A DNA stretch of 64,000 nucleotides from Azolla pinnata. Lineage: Eukaryota > Streptophyta > Polypodiopsida > Salviniales > Salviniaceae. Below, piece by piece: positions 1 through 14,920 of the stretch. Under the pieces are notes generated by a model that ran no database searches, was not told the origin of the DNA, and saw only the letters and a program-made list of their open reading frames with translations. Within the stretch, counting starts at the first letter, position 1, and every line of letters begins with the position of its first letter. Where the stretch lies: positions 69,277-133,276 of the forward strand of contig JBBBWG010027867.1 in assembly GCA_037176905.1 (NCBI GenBank). The letters are read 5' to 3'. Both the position numbers and the translations under genes were made by a program.

Positions 1-153
1 TTCGATAAATTAGAAACTCATGTATTACAGAAGTCTAGTGTATAGAGCTGCAGTCTATATATATATGTATATATGTAAATCTGTATGTATATTTTTTTAC
101 CAGTATATTTACACAACTTGTAGAGTTCCTTCCTTCAAAAATCCATCATATTT

Positions 154-3100
154 TCAAGGCCGCAGATCTTCCCCTCTGGCCTTTGGTTTATGTGGACTGA
201 CAACGAGCACGTCGAGCTGTTGGCATGCAACCATAGTCTTTACATGTTCATATTCATCCCCCTACTCAAAGCCATGTAAGGTTTACCAATGAGAAAACAA
301 GGCATGATTCAGACCATCTGTACATACAGTATATATATTGCACTTACTGCTATTGCACTGAATACATCATAAAGGTTGTTGATTTTTGGCCTCCTCGTTT
401 CAGGCAGCCGACTTGTTTGAAACTCGTCATACCTGCAGAATTGCACGTCAGCAATCGTCTAGAGCTGCAATATAAAACATTTTCTAGAAATTCAAGCAGA
501 ATAACGCTCCCAATTTGCACCAAACAAATCAATCCTACAAAAAAGTACACTATTGGAGCTAATCCAAGCAGAATAACGCTCCAAGACATGTGTAATGAAA
601 TAGATACTGCAAACATGCATCACTTTTTCCATATTGAAGATGCTAGAGCTTACATGTACAGGTCTTCACTTTCATAGTAGTCCACGGCTACAGGCGGAGG
701 GGGTAGAGATTTGAGAAGCTCTTCATTTTCGTCAACAAACTGACTATACGTATCAACTATCGTGCAAAACAGCCAAAGCATCACTCCACATACATTCATG
801 ATAACAAGACTTTGAATGTTAAATAAACCAGCAATAATACGAAGGATATACATCATAAATGCTTTCCTATAAGAGAACCAGATGCATCACCTGCATGAGA
901 TTCAATGAGCTCAGAAAAGTTGTATGCGACTTTTGGAGATATAAGGAACATCAAGTTTAAAATCTGCGTTGGAATCAAAATAGTTCAGACTCAAAAATTA
1001 TAATACAAACAGTTCTCCTTTCAACGATTTCAAGAGACTTACCCAATAGTAGAAAAAAGCTGCATGTTGACCAAAAAACCGGTCACGCCACTCCAGATCA
1101 CCTCCTAGTGATTCCATTATTTTCAGATGATGCATTTCATTCCATTCCTTCACATAGAATGCAACGAGAAATCTATTAAACAGTATTCTCATTAATGTCG
1201 AACAACTCCCAGAAACAAAGCCAATATTATATCTGTACCTCAGCAAAATGAACTTTGCGTACTTCAGCACCGACACGCCACCTATGCATACCCACACAGA
1301 TAAATGATCCCATAAAGGTGCCTCTTCTAATGAAAGATGATAGGCTTACCATCCAAGAGTCTCATACAAGTGGAGCATAGAAATATATCTGAGCATGTAG
1401 AGCTAAGAAAATTAAAGGGGATTTGCCAAACAGACCATCTTAAGTCTTTCCATGTAGACAGACATATTTGGTCGTAAATGTCAGAGGTGATGCCACAAAA
1501 TACTAGCAACAAAATAAAGAAAATAGTTATGCATTCAATGCAACTAGCACATTGCTGATGTTCCATGCAGAACATAGGTATGTTCATTTCCCTTTTATAT
1601 ATAGAATTCTATAGGTATAGCCGTTATTTACATATAAATAATACAAATATAAATGTGGACTCACACTGACCTTCATCCTAAACGAGAATTCAAAGAAGGA
1701 TACGAAAAGTACGGCATCCGTGCAACTGTCTCAAGAAACCAAAATCTTTGAATTGGTCGGTCTTCAAAAATAACATCTAACATCTGGAAGAAAACTCAAA
1801 GTTTAGATTAACTCAATCAGATATGAAGACATTATGCTTAACAATTTGTGACACAAATGCCTTACTGGAGTGTATTGCCTCATATGAAACAAAAAATGTA
1901 AGGGGATTAAGGAACTTTACAAAGCAGAGAACATAATATGGGCCAAGTATCCACCATGGTGCTTCAACTTGTGGTCGACTCTTTTCTCGCTCCCATACAG
2001 CATCATTATTCAATGTCAATTTCTTTAATGATTTTTGAAGCTCATCTACTGATTCATCAACAACCTGAAAGGAGGCACAGTACGAAAAGTTACCTTTCCC
2101 ACATACACTTTAAGGTTTCACGAAGATCACTTTCAGCTTTTATCTGGCCATGCCTTATCCATGAATATAAGTATTGTTCTATTTTCAAATATCATTGGGT
2201 TTTCCTTTCAACAGGAAACTGGGTCACTAATCAGTTGACGATCATGTTGCAAACATGGGAAAAGCACTTTCAAGTATTTACACGAGTGCTCATACACAAA
2301 TAATACCCGTCTTTTGTCCTTCAGTTCAGGGAGACCATCATACAGCTGCAGTAGCTTGTCAAAGCCTCTGAGTAGGAGAATGGTGCCTCTACCCAGGTAA
2401 GCAGTGATTATACTGATAGGACCCCCATCAATCTTGTTTACTTGAAGAAAAAGCAAGACATTTGTTTAGAAAGCTATAGTCATCCATGCTAATGAGAATA
2501 TCATACTGAAGATAGCCTAAGACAACCAGAAAAGGGCTAACGATAATCAGATACAAGTCTGGGAAAGGAGACATATGGGCAGGCAGATCAAAATAGCATA
2601 AACAAACACTTACCATCAATCTTCTCCAATTCTCCAAACAAGTAGCTTCTACGCAAAGCCTGCATAAAAAATGAAGCAATGTTGTGAGATTGTATAGTCT
2701 TCAAATTTACAATAGCAAATTCGTTTACATGGTTCATATATGTTTCAATCGGTGTTTTTCCAAAAATGTTTCCTCTTTCACTAAATTCCCATCAAAGTTT
2801 TTGGAATTTCTCAATGGAAATATATTTAAAATGCGAAAACTACATCGATATTTATCAACTTGCTGCCAGATTTTCGTTCATTGTTGCTTTAAATTTTACT
2901 GAAAAGGGAACTTGCTATCGGCATGAAAAATCAACAACAATTCTGATTACCTCAATTATGTTATGTGATGCAAGTGAAGTGTTTCCCGCTCAGACATGGA
3001 CAGTATGCATCATTATTTGAGAAGCAACTGTCTAAAATGAGGTTGCTCATATCATCTATGGACAGGAATAAAGTAGCCGTTTTATATATTTCCATCAGAG

Positions 3101-4408
3101 ACTGTATCCTCTATCCATTGTTTTTTTCTATGTCTCTTCCAAGAAAATAATAGGACCTTTGGATCAAACTTCCTTCCATATATACGTAGTTTCATTCAGA
3201 TGGTAGGAAATTGATTGAAAACCATGGATTTCTGGATATGTTATCTGGTTCAGTAGCATGTTTATTCCAGTTGAAGCTATTTTTAACAGGCAAGTGCAAA
3301 GACAGGTCTTAAGGCAAATAATGGTACAGTTTCCCTCAGCATATGATGCTCTTTCTCAGCAATTCCCAGGGCATACATTTCATCAAAGAAGGACGTTTAT
3401 GTGAACAGCTCAATCTTACTCAGAAATTCAGCATAAACATGCATACATTAAAAAGGAATCGTATTTCAGAAGTAGTTCAATCTCTCTTAGGAAAAAGTTT
3501 CACAAACACGGGAATCACTCTCAAACTTTGAAAACATGGAAGTGCTTCACATTTCCTCAGAGAATCAAAAAAATGTGAAGGCCATAGAAATGCATTCAAG
3601 AAACAAATTATTTTTCTTGAGGAAGCGTCCAAAAAATGGTCTATTCCTTGTAAGAATGTTCCCAAACCAAACCTTCGTTTCAAAACAGGCAAATGGTTCT
3701 CAGAAATAATTTCAAATCTTTCTCAGAAGGTCAGATAGAGCCAAAGAAGTCTTGTTCTCAGAAGGACGGACATAACACTGTTTCTCCTTCGTCAGAAAGA
3801 GACGTTTCAGAAACGTTTGATGTTTCTCAGAAGAAGCATACCTTCCACTCCCTCCCAAAGTTCTCGAACGCCAGCTTCACAACATTTCCTGGAACAGTTG
3901 GGCCTTTCCGCAGGAACTTGGCCTGAAATCCATAATCGAAAGCGATTCTCTTTGGACGGACCAATCCATCGACGGCTTCTTCTTCGATCTTAACATCGTA
4001 ATCCACTAAGCCCGTACTCGTAACGTCATCATGGTCTGGCCCTTCAACAGAGAGAACGTTCCTATCGTTCGAGCTCTGGTTAACATTTTCAGAACCTTTT
4101 AGAGCAGAAGCGGTGAGAGCAGACTTCCTACAGCTGCTGGTTCTCCTTGGTCGTCGTCTCTTTTGGTCTTTGGTGAGGACCCGTACTGCGATGCCAATTC
4201 TGGATGAAGAAGAGAAGGGAAGAAACCTACAAGAAGAAGAAGAGGAAGATGATGATGATGATGATGATGTAGGGGAATCAGCAGATCGCGGCGGTTTGAT
4301 CACCGATCTTGGAATGGAAGTTCTTGAAGAGGAGGAAGAGGCATGCAGGACGAAGAAGAAGGCGGGTTCGGCGGAGGAGAGGTTCCTGACGGGGAGGGAA
4401 GTTGCCAT
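154..4408 (-). CDS. PTOX: Plastid terminal oxidase (PTOX / AOX-family plastoquinol oxidase) with long N-terminal extension
   Basis: Di-iron carboxylate oxidase of the AOX/PTOX family, which oxidises plastoquinol and reduces O2 to water at the thylakoid. Twelve exons: 3842-4408, 2614-2659, 2307-2365, 1921-2064, 1704-1783, 1350-1388, 1239-1281, 1043-1147, 891-963, 654-756, 348-432, 154-261; phases join into 483 aa. All six metal ligands are visible: LETVARMPY (E290), EWNEMHH (E330, H333), LIESHA (E382) and [10 protein letters not shown] (E451, H454). The start at 4408 ([10 protein letters not shown]) opens a Ser-rich transit-like peptide; a serine run comes from a TCA microsatellite. Residues ~130-270 form a charged extension before the oxidase core; textbook PTOX is nearer 350 aa. 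The C-terminus also differs from the usual PTOX ending. It could be a second PTOX class, as in algae and early land plants (inference). Confident of the family, less of the subclass. Confidence 0.9.
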
Positions 4409-4436
4409 GGCGGGGGGGTTTTCCACACCACTACAG

Positions 4437-4735
4437 ACACAAGCTGATTCGGAGGAGCTGGCGATGGCGGAGCAGCAGCAAAGCAAAGCAAAGCAAAACG
4501 GAATTTCAAGTCGGACGATCTCCTGTCTGCAAAATCGGGGTTGGATAAGGGGAAGAGCAAAGAGAAGAATCTACCGTAGATGGACCCGATGCCGTATGTG
4601 GCGGACCGTACGCCAAAGAGCGAGGTAGCGTATACCAAGCTGATCCGGAGGAGCTGGCGATGGCGGAGCAGCAGCAAACGCAAGCAGAAAGGATTTCCAA
4701 CTCGGACGATCTCCCTTCCGCAAATCGGATCGACC
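4437..4735. repeat. Direct duplication upstream of PTOX
   Basis: A ~100-bp segment containing gctggcgatggcggagcagc occurs at about 4437-4545 and again, diverged, at about 4633-4735 (offset ~196 bp). The first copy begins just upstream of the PTOX start codon. The second is followed by a short stretch of tandem ccgtat-type motifs (4745-4820). Confidence 0.75.
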
Positions 4736-4833
4736 GTAGATGGACCGTACGCCGTATTCGGCAGACCGTATGCCATGGACCACGCACCGTATATATACCG
4801 TATATACATACCGTATGCCAACAGACCCCAAAA

Positions 4834-4883
4834 CCCTAAAAAAAACCCTAAACCTATGCCCCTAAACCCTAAACCCTAGACCC
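4834..4883. repeat. Short telomere-like CCCTAAA tract
   Basis: Several accccta/ccctaaa units in 50 bp, degenerate, between the PTOX 5' flank and the 48-bp array. Single aaaccctaa motifs are known plant promoter elements (telo-boxes), but nothing here shows a regulatory role. Confidence 0.6.
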
Positions 4884-4969
4884 TTGAGAATGTGAACCGA
4901 AATCGAGTCGGGCTGCTGATGATGATGTTACGGTAGCACTGCTCGATCGGGGAAACTCTGTTCTGCTGC

Positions 4970-5305
4970 CAAAGCGATCGGATCCTCAGGCTGCGACAGA
5001 TCTGTTCCGGTAAATGCCGAAGCGATCGATTCCTCAGGCTGCGACAAATCTGTTCTGGCATATGCCGAAGCGATCGATTCCTCGGGCTGCCACAGATTTG
5101 TTCTGGTAGATGCCGAAGCGATCGATTCCTCGGGCTGCAACAGCTCTGTTCTGGAACATCCCGAAGCGATCGATTCCTCGGGCTGCCACAGATCTGTTCT
5201 GGTAGATGCCGAAGCGATCGATTCCTCGGGCTGCAACAGCTCTGTTCTAGTATATGCCAAAGCGATTGATTCCTCAGCCTGCGACAGATCTGTTCTACTT
5301 CCATC
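4970..5305. repeat. 48-bp tandem repeat, about 7 copies
   Basis: The anchor ccgaagcg starts at 5017, 5065, 5113, 5161 and 5209 with an exact 48-bp period, and a diverged copy starts at 5257. Each unit carries gatcgattcctc and a ctgttctg motif. Because 48 is a multiple of three, several minus-strand frames stay open (up to 182 codons, 4876-5424). The predicted peptides are simple 16-residue repeats with no recognisable fold, so I treat this as a minisatellite rather than a gene. Confidence 0.85.
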
Positions 5306-5921
5306 ACTGATACATACCGATAAACATTCCGGAAGTTTCGATTACCCTCGAAGCCAGTGTCAATCGATTCATCACATGCCTGGCCACTTCCAAATCGGCC
5401 AGATGTGATCAGCTTTCGGGGCAAGACAACAGCTCTCTAGCAACCATCGACGATTCTCATGCCTTGACCATCTAAAAAAGCTCAAAGTCCCTTCGCAATG
5501 AATTCCGATGACAAAAAAAATTCCGCAAGCTCATCGATATGTCTGTGTTGTTTTTTTTTTCTTTGCCGACAAGTAGAGCACATTCGAGACGTAAGTCCGA
5601 ACAACACGATCTAAGCTGCTGCTGCACACATCGAAGAAAATGAAGCATTAGCATGCCCACACCCGATGAATCGGGGGCTCTACAAATACATTTCGACAGT
5701 CCAAAGCAGCATCGACGCGGAGGGGATCGACATCAAACAAGGCATCGCAGCCCTTGCCTCGATGTATAGAAAACAAACAAACCGCATTCCACAGCCTCGG
5801 TCGCGATCGACGAACCGCGCTTCTTCGTCGCCCTCAGGGCCATGGCCTCTTTGCATTTCAAACATCGGGGCGGAACCAAAACTGATGAAGAAGGAGCGGA
5901 GCATATAGAGACATTCATGTT

Positions 5922-5922
5922 C

Positions 5923-5951
<29 letters not shown>
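5922..5951. repeat. (CA)n microsatellite
   Basis: About 14 CA dinucleotides just beyond the 3' end of the HIPL-type coding sequence. It probably lies in that gene's 3' flank or UTR. The rest of 5306-5956 contains nothing I can name. Confidence 0.9.
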
Positions 5952-5954
<3 letters not shown>

Positions 5955-5956
5955 GC

Positions 5957-10258
<4,302 letters not shown>

Positions 10259-11300
10259 AAAATCAGAAGCACTTGGAAGTAGAAGAAAGAATTTTCATGA
10301 AATGTGCTATCCCAAAGATGTTTTTTAATACCTACCATCAAAATCCACAGGTCAGGAAAGCTCAAGCAGTGGTGGGCAAAAAAAGATAGGTGATGGAGAT
10401 CGACAAAATAGCACTGAGAAAACAAAGCAGCAGATTTCACAGCTATATAAGCCTAGGTAGGGACAATTTGGCAATGTCCGAGGAGTTAGGGTCATTTTAG
10501 GTTTAAAGGCAAGCCATTTGAGGAAAGCTCCTTCATTTGCAGACATGAAAGACTGTGCTGAAAGGTGCAAAAATGGCACACTCTCCAGACCATGCAACAG
10601 TATTCGGGAAGCTAAGCTTCTCTCGCTACCTCAACATATCTCTATCCTGTTTCTTCGAGTCGAATGGATACTTGTATTCGGACTACATCTGCGTGGTTAG
10701 CATGGGGAAGAGCGTGCAAAACCGAGAGCGCTGACAACGAGATAGATCTAGTCAGAAAATCATAAAGAAAAATTGCATGTCGGACTTTGTCAAAGTTCCG
10801 GAAAGCTTCCCCACAGGTTGGAAGGGGAAGAATCGGTGGGCTGTAGCAGGGTAGAGCGCATTGTATGTGCGCGCGTGTGGAATTTTCTGACACTTTCTCC
10901 CCAATTCGGAGAGAGAGAGAGAGAGAGCGAGCTGCTTCAGGCTCAGAAATCATTCAGGCAACAAAAAGAAATCAATCATTCAGGCATCCGAGAGAACGGT
11001 TGGTCCGTTAGAGAAGGCGGCAGCTCAGGAGTTCTGCGCTGCAAGGCAAGGTGTGACAATCACAGAAGCAATGCGGGAAAGAGATGGAGGGGGTTTGCTC
11101 TCCATCTCTGCTTTGCGTCGCTGTCTCTGTTCCTCAGTCTCTCGCTCTCTCGACTCTCTCTTTCTTTCTGACCTTCATTGATGCAGATGGGTAGGGCTTG
11201 GAGATGAATCGCAGGGAGCAGGAGCAGGAGCAGCAGGAGCAGGAGCAGGAGCAGCAGCAGCAGAAGCTCCATTTGGGAGGGAAGAAGCAGGGGAATTCCT
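10259..11300. other. Upstream region of the HIPL gene, no gene identified
   Basis: Should contain the HIPL promoter and possibly a 5' exon on the minus strand. I searched for a signal-peptide exon ending with one leftover base before the acceptor at 10204 and did not find a convincing one. A (GA)n tract lies at 10909-10928 and CT-rich sequence at 11130-11170, both typical of plant leaders. No ORF here resembles a known protein. Confidence 0.5.
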
Positions 11301-11304
11301 CTGT

Positions 11305-11546
11305 TCCTTCTTCTTCTTCTTTTTCTTCTTCTTCTTCTTCTTCTTCTTCTTCTTCTTCTTTTCTTCTTTGTTTTTGACTGGTCTAAACACATACAAAATA
11401 TGCCCAAGAAGAAGCACAACAATTTTTGGATACAAAATATGCCCAAGAAGAAGCACAACAGTTTTTGGATACAAAATATGCCCAAGAAGAAGCACAACAG
11501 TTTTTGGATTCAAAATATGCCCAATAAGAAGAAGAAGCAGAGCTAA
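11305..11546. repeat. (TTC)n tract followed by 39-bp tandem repeat
   Basis: About 60 bp of TTC repeats (11305-11367) run into a 39-bp unit (acaaaatatgcccaagaaga plus a gcacaacagtttttgga-type tail) starting at 11392, 11431, 11470 and 11509. Four copies, nearly identical, so a recent expansion. Since 39 is divisible by three, both strands stay open; I do not regard these frames as genes. Confidence 0.85.
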
Positions 11547-13260
11547 TCAGCTAACTATGGAGGAGGAGGAGGAGGAGGAGGAGCTCCAGATTCCTCTTCA
11601 ATATGCTACAGCTGCAACCTCTTCCCCGAAGACTTTTACCCGAATCGTTACACCGATCGGAGCGTATGTATTATCATCACGGCGCAGTCGAAGGGGCCAG
11701 AAAGAACAGAACCCATCCGGCAACATGAATCTAGCTTACTTGCTCTTCTAAAAGTAGCGAAGCAGGTCATCTGCGCGCATTCAATCTGCGAGGGAGGGGA
11801 GGAGGGGCATGTGCGCGAATCTGCCAGGGTTGTCGGCGATGCTATATTAAGGGCAGGTCAACTCATCGAAACTGTTTTTCCTGAGCTAAAGTTGCTATTT
11901 GGGTTCAGAAAAAGAAGCCTCGTTCGATTCGCTCTATATATCTTATCCTTTTGACGATGAATCAGTTCGATTTATCCACACACACACATCTGAGCATTGA
12001 TAATAAAGCGGTATCTTTGTGGGAGCTTGATGAGGTTGACGAGGAGGAACTGAAGGATTGTGTTATGAGGATAAGCCGAAATGCTTTATCGATGGAACTC
12101 GGAGAAATCGATGCTGCATCGGTTTGGCCATCGATTGGGAATCTATATGCCAAGCTCTATATCACCGTCTCCGGATCGAGCTCTCCAATCTCGAAGCAAG
12201 CGACCAGTTGCTCGACAAATTGGGAAAACACCAAGCAACAGACAACTGGACCCCATTGCCTCGAGTCAGAGAATAGTCGATCGATCGTCCCATCTGACGA
12301 GCAGGGAAAAGTACCGGAATAGCCCTCAAGCAAAGCTTACAGAATACCCCCCTTTTCAGTTGCCAGAGCCCACCATTGCAGAAATTAAAAACCAAAAAAA
12401 ACCCCGATCAATTCACTTACACACAACAAATTTATGAGAATGCCCTTCAAATCTCTTGAAAAGCGAAGGTGACAGTTATTGGCATCTAGCTGGTCCAGGG
12501 TTAGGGGTTAGATGCAGGGATAGGATTAGGGTTAGGCATGGGCTTACGATGATCATGGATTAGGTTAAGCTTGGCCTGGGGTTTGTCAGACACCAGGCCC
12601 TAGATCGTTGCCGATCCAATTGTCCACTCATCTGGTCTCTGCAGGATTTGACTTAACCGTAAACTCTCCGAACCCTGAACCCCTAACAAAGCCTTGTTCT
12701 GTTCGAACAAGCTCCTCTCCTGTTGATCTGATCGACTTTCAAGAAAGCCCTACAACAAGATCGATTCGCCTAATTCTAGATAGAGCGATTCCGAAGGCGA
12801 CGACTCGGGCTCGGGGATCGTGTGGGGAATCGGGAAGCATCCGGAGCTTCGAGCGGATCGACTCCAACGGCATCGGAATGTGCAGAATCCGGCTCCGGTT
12901 TCTTCTTCTTTCCGTGTCCGATTCCCACTAGGACATAAATGCGGGTGTTGGGCGGGCGGGGCAGTCTTGATATATATCGCGGAACAACAAAAAACAAACA
13001 AAACAAAAAAAACATAACAACTGAACAAACAAATTTAAAGGTTTTGCTTAACGATCTGACTGCATCCTTAACAAATCTGAAGACCACTCGACGTGTCTAA
13101 TATGTCGACAAACCAAGCAACACGATCGTCTGCCCTCACGTGCCTCGACTGTCTCTCAGTCTCTCCGCCGATGCAAAAACTGCCCATAATTAAAGAAATC
13201 TCTCCTGCGATGCGGAACTACCGCAAAAGAACTTTGTTTTTAGTCTTCAAACCATATACT
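11547..13260. other. No gene identified
   Basis: Contains only short frames. The longest on the plus strand (11951-12322, 123 codons) has no recognisable domain. A GGA microsatellite lies at 11560-11583 and degenerate ttaggg-type motifs at 12495-12565 (for example agggttaggggttag). I see no exon chain matching a known family on either strand. Confidence 0.5.
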
Positions 13261-13289
13261 TTCGCACGCCCTTGGTGTGGGTGGGCCAT

Positions 13290-13440
13290 CAAAATACAGA
13301 TGGCATTACGCATTTGCCATATCAACAATACAAATCGCATTGCGCATTTGCCATACGTAATGCAAGCATTTGCCATATCACAATACAAATCGCATTGCGC
13401 ATTCGCCATATGAATTGCATTACGCATTTGCTGATACTGT
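13290..13440. repeat. ~60-bp imperfect tandem repeat (gcatttgccatat units)
   Basis: The motif gcatttgccatat/gcgcattcgccatat with caatacaaatcgcattgcgc recurs two to three times in imperfect tandem. Non-coding as far as I can see. Confidence 0.7.
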
Positions 13441-13469
13441 AAGAAAATTCAGGGCAATGTGATAATGTG

Positions 13470-13880
13470 GTGACGATTCTTCCCAACCCAAAAGTGCGAA
13501 ATACCCACTTGAGTGGTGACCTTCCGGCGCCTAAAAATTGACATCCACATTACATTTGTAAACTACCGTATATCTTTAACCACAGATCTTTAGATGTCTT
13601 CTTCTTCTTCTTCAGCTATTTGCCACATAAAGAATAATCCCCGATATTGTAAGCGAATTCAAGATAAACTGACATTGTCGTGCTAATTCTTCCCAACCCA
13701 ATTCAAGATAAAGCGATATTACACTGCTAATTCTTCCCAACCCAAACAGCAGAAAATACCCACTTGAATGGTGACCTTCCAGCCCCTAAAAATTGGCATC
13801 CAGATTACATTCATAAACCATTGTATATCTATAACTATATATATCTTCTAATGTCTTCTTCTTCTTCTTCTTCTTCTTAC
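13470..13880. repeat. ~250-bp diverged direct repeat
   Basis: A segment starting attcttcccaaccca and running through acccacttgagtggtgacct, the cctaaaaattg motif and a TTC-rich end (13478-13616) is repeated with substitutions at about 13730-13880. A third partial copy of the attcttcccaaccca start lies at 13687. Both full copies end in a TTC run, so slippage and duplication have both acted here. Confidence 0.75.
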
Positions 13881-14004
13881 ACCCTAAACCTTAAACTCTA
13901 AACCCTAAACCCTAAACCCTAAACCCTAAACCCTAAATCCTAAACCCTAAACCCTAAATCCTAAACCCTAATCCCTAAACCCTAAACCCTAATCCCTAAA
14001 CCCT
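13880..14004. repeat. Interstitial telomere-like array (CCCTAAA)n
   Basis: About 17 consecutive 7-mers, mostly CCCTAAA with CCTAAAT and CCCTAAT variants, in one orientation. This is the Arabidopsis-type plant telomere repeat at an internal position. A (TTC)n tract follows immediately (14013-14106). Confidence 0.95.
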
Positions 14005-14586
14005 TCTTTTGATAGGTTTCTTCTTCTTCTTCTTCTTCTTCTTTCTTCTTCTTCTTCTTTTCTTCTTCTTCTTCTTCTTCTTCTTTCTTCTTCTTTCTTC
14101 TTCTTCGAACTCCTCCTCCTTCCTTTCCCGAAAGAGAAGAAGAAGCTCCCCGAAATCGCCCACCAAAGTGCTGCAGCAGAAGCCATGGAAACAGCTTCGG
14201 GAATTGAATGCCTGTCTTTCTTTCTTTTTGAATTTGTCGAAGAGTGCTCCTCCTGCTCGCTCGCTCGCTCGCTGCTTCTCGACCCTGCACGCAGAAGAGA
14301 GACAGAGACATAAGACAGAGACAGAGAGAATGTAACGCTTTCAGCGAGCTTCCCCTTCCTTTCCGCAGCGTTACAGAAAAGCCCTTTGCTTCTTCTCTCC
14401 CCCGCCATAGCCGTCCGAGCTCCTCCATAGCTGCTTCTCCTCAGCTCCTTCTTTTTACTGCTAACCCCAACGGCAACAACCCAAAAAACAAAGCGAGTAA
14501 AACTGTAGATTTTCGTTGCTTCTCTGCCGCGCTGTCGATCTATGCATTCGGGCAAAGGCCATATCCATTGCTTCTTCTTCTTCTTC

Positions 14587-14686
14587 NNNNNNNNNNNNNN
14601 NNNNNNNNNNNNNNNNNNNNNNNNNNNNNNNNNNNNNNNNNNNNNNNNNNNNNNNNNNNNNNNNNNNNNNNNNNNNNNNNNNNNNN
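14587..14686. other. Assembly gap (100 N) flanked by duplicated sequence
   Basis: A 100-N run. The ~75 bases on its left (from ttttcgttgcttctctgccg to the TTC run) are repeated identically on its right starting at 14687. This pattern is expected when two overlapping contig ends were joined with a default gap instead of being merged. Confidence 0.95.
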
Positions 14687-14920
14687 TTTTCGTTGCTTCT
14701 CTGCCGCGCTGTCGATCTATGCATTCGGGCAAAGGCCATATCCATTGCTTCTTCTTCTTCTTCCTCCTCCTCCTCCTCCTTCGATAAAAGGAACGGAAGA
14801 TCCTTGGACAACACCTATATCAAGCTTCCTCGTAGGCGGTGGTGCTGGGAGCAATCTGCGCCTGCAAATCCCTCCATATATCTATGCAAAGCTTCTGATC
14901 GTCGATTGCAACAAGGCGCC

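Noticed and set aside
3827-4486. Plus-strand acidic frame (Glu/Asp-rich) at 4113-4628
   Set aside because: It is the antisense of PTOX exon 1; the minus strand encodes the transit peptide and joins in phase to the oxidase exons.
11060-11513. Minus-strand Lys/Arg-rich and Leu/Ala-rich frames
   Set aside because: They arise from the TTC tract, GCA/GGA-type repeats and the 39-bp array.
11951-12322. 123-codon plus-strand frame possibly a small gene
   Set aside because: No recognisable domain, no adjoining exon, and composition like its surroundings; not enough to call a gene.
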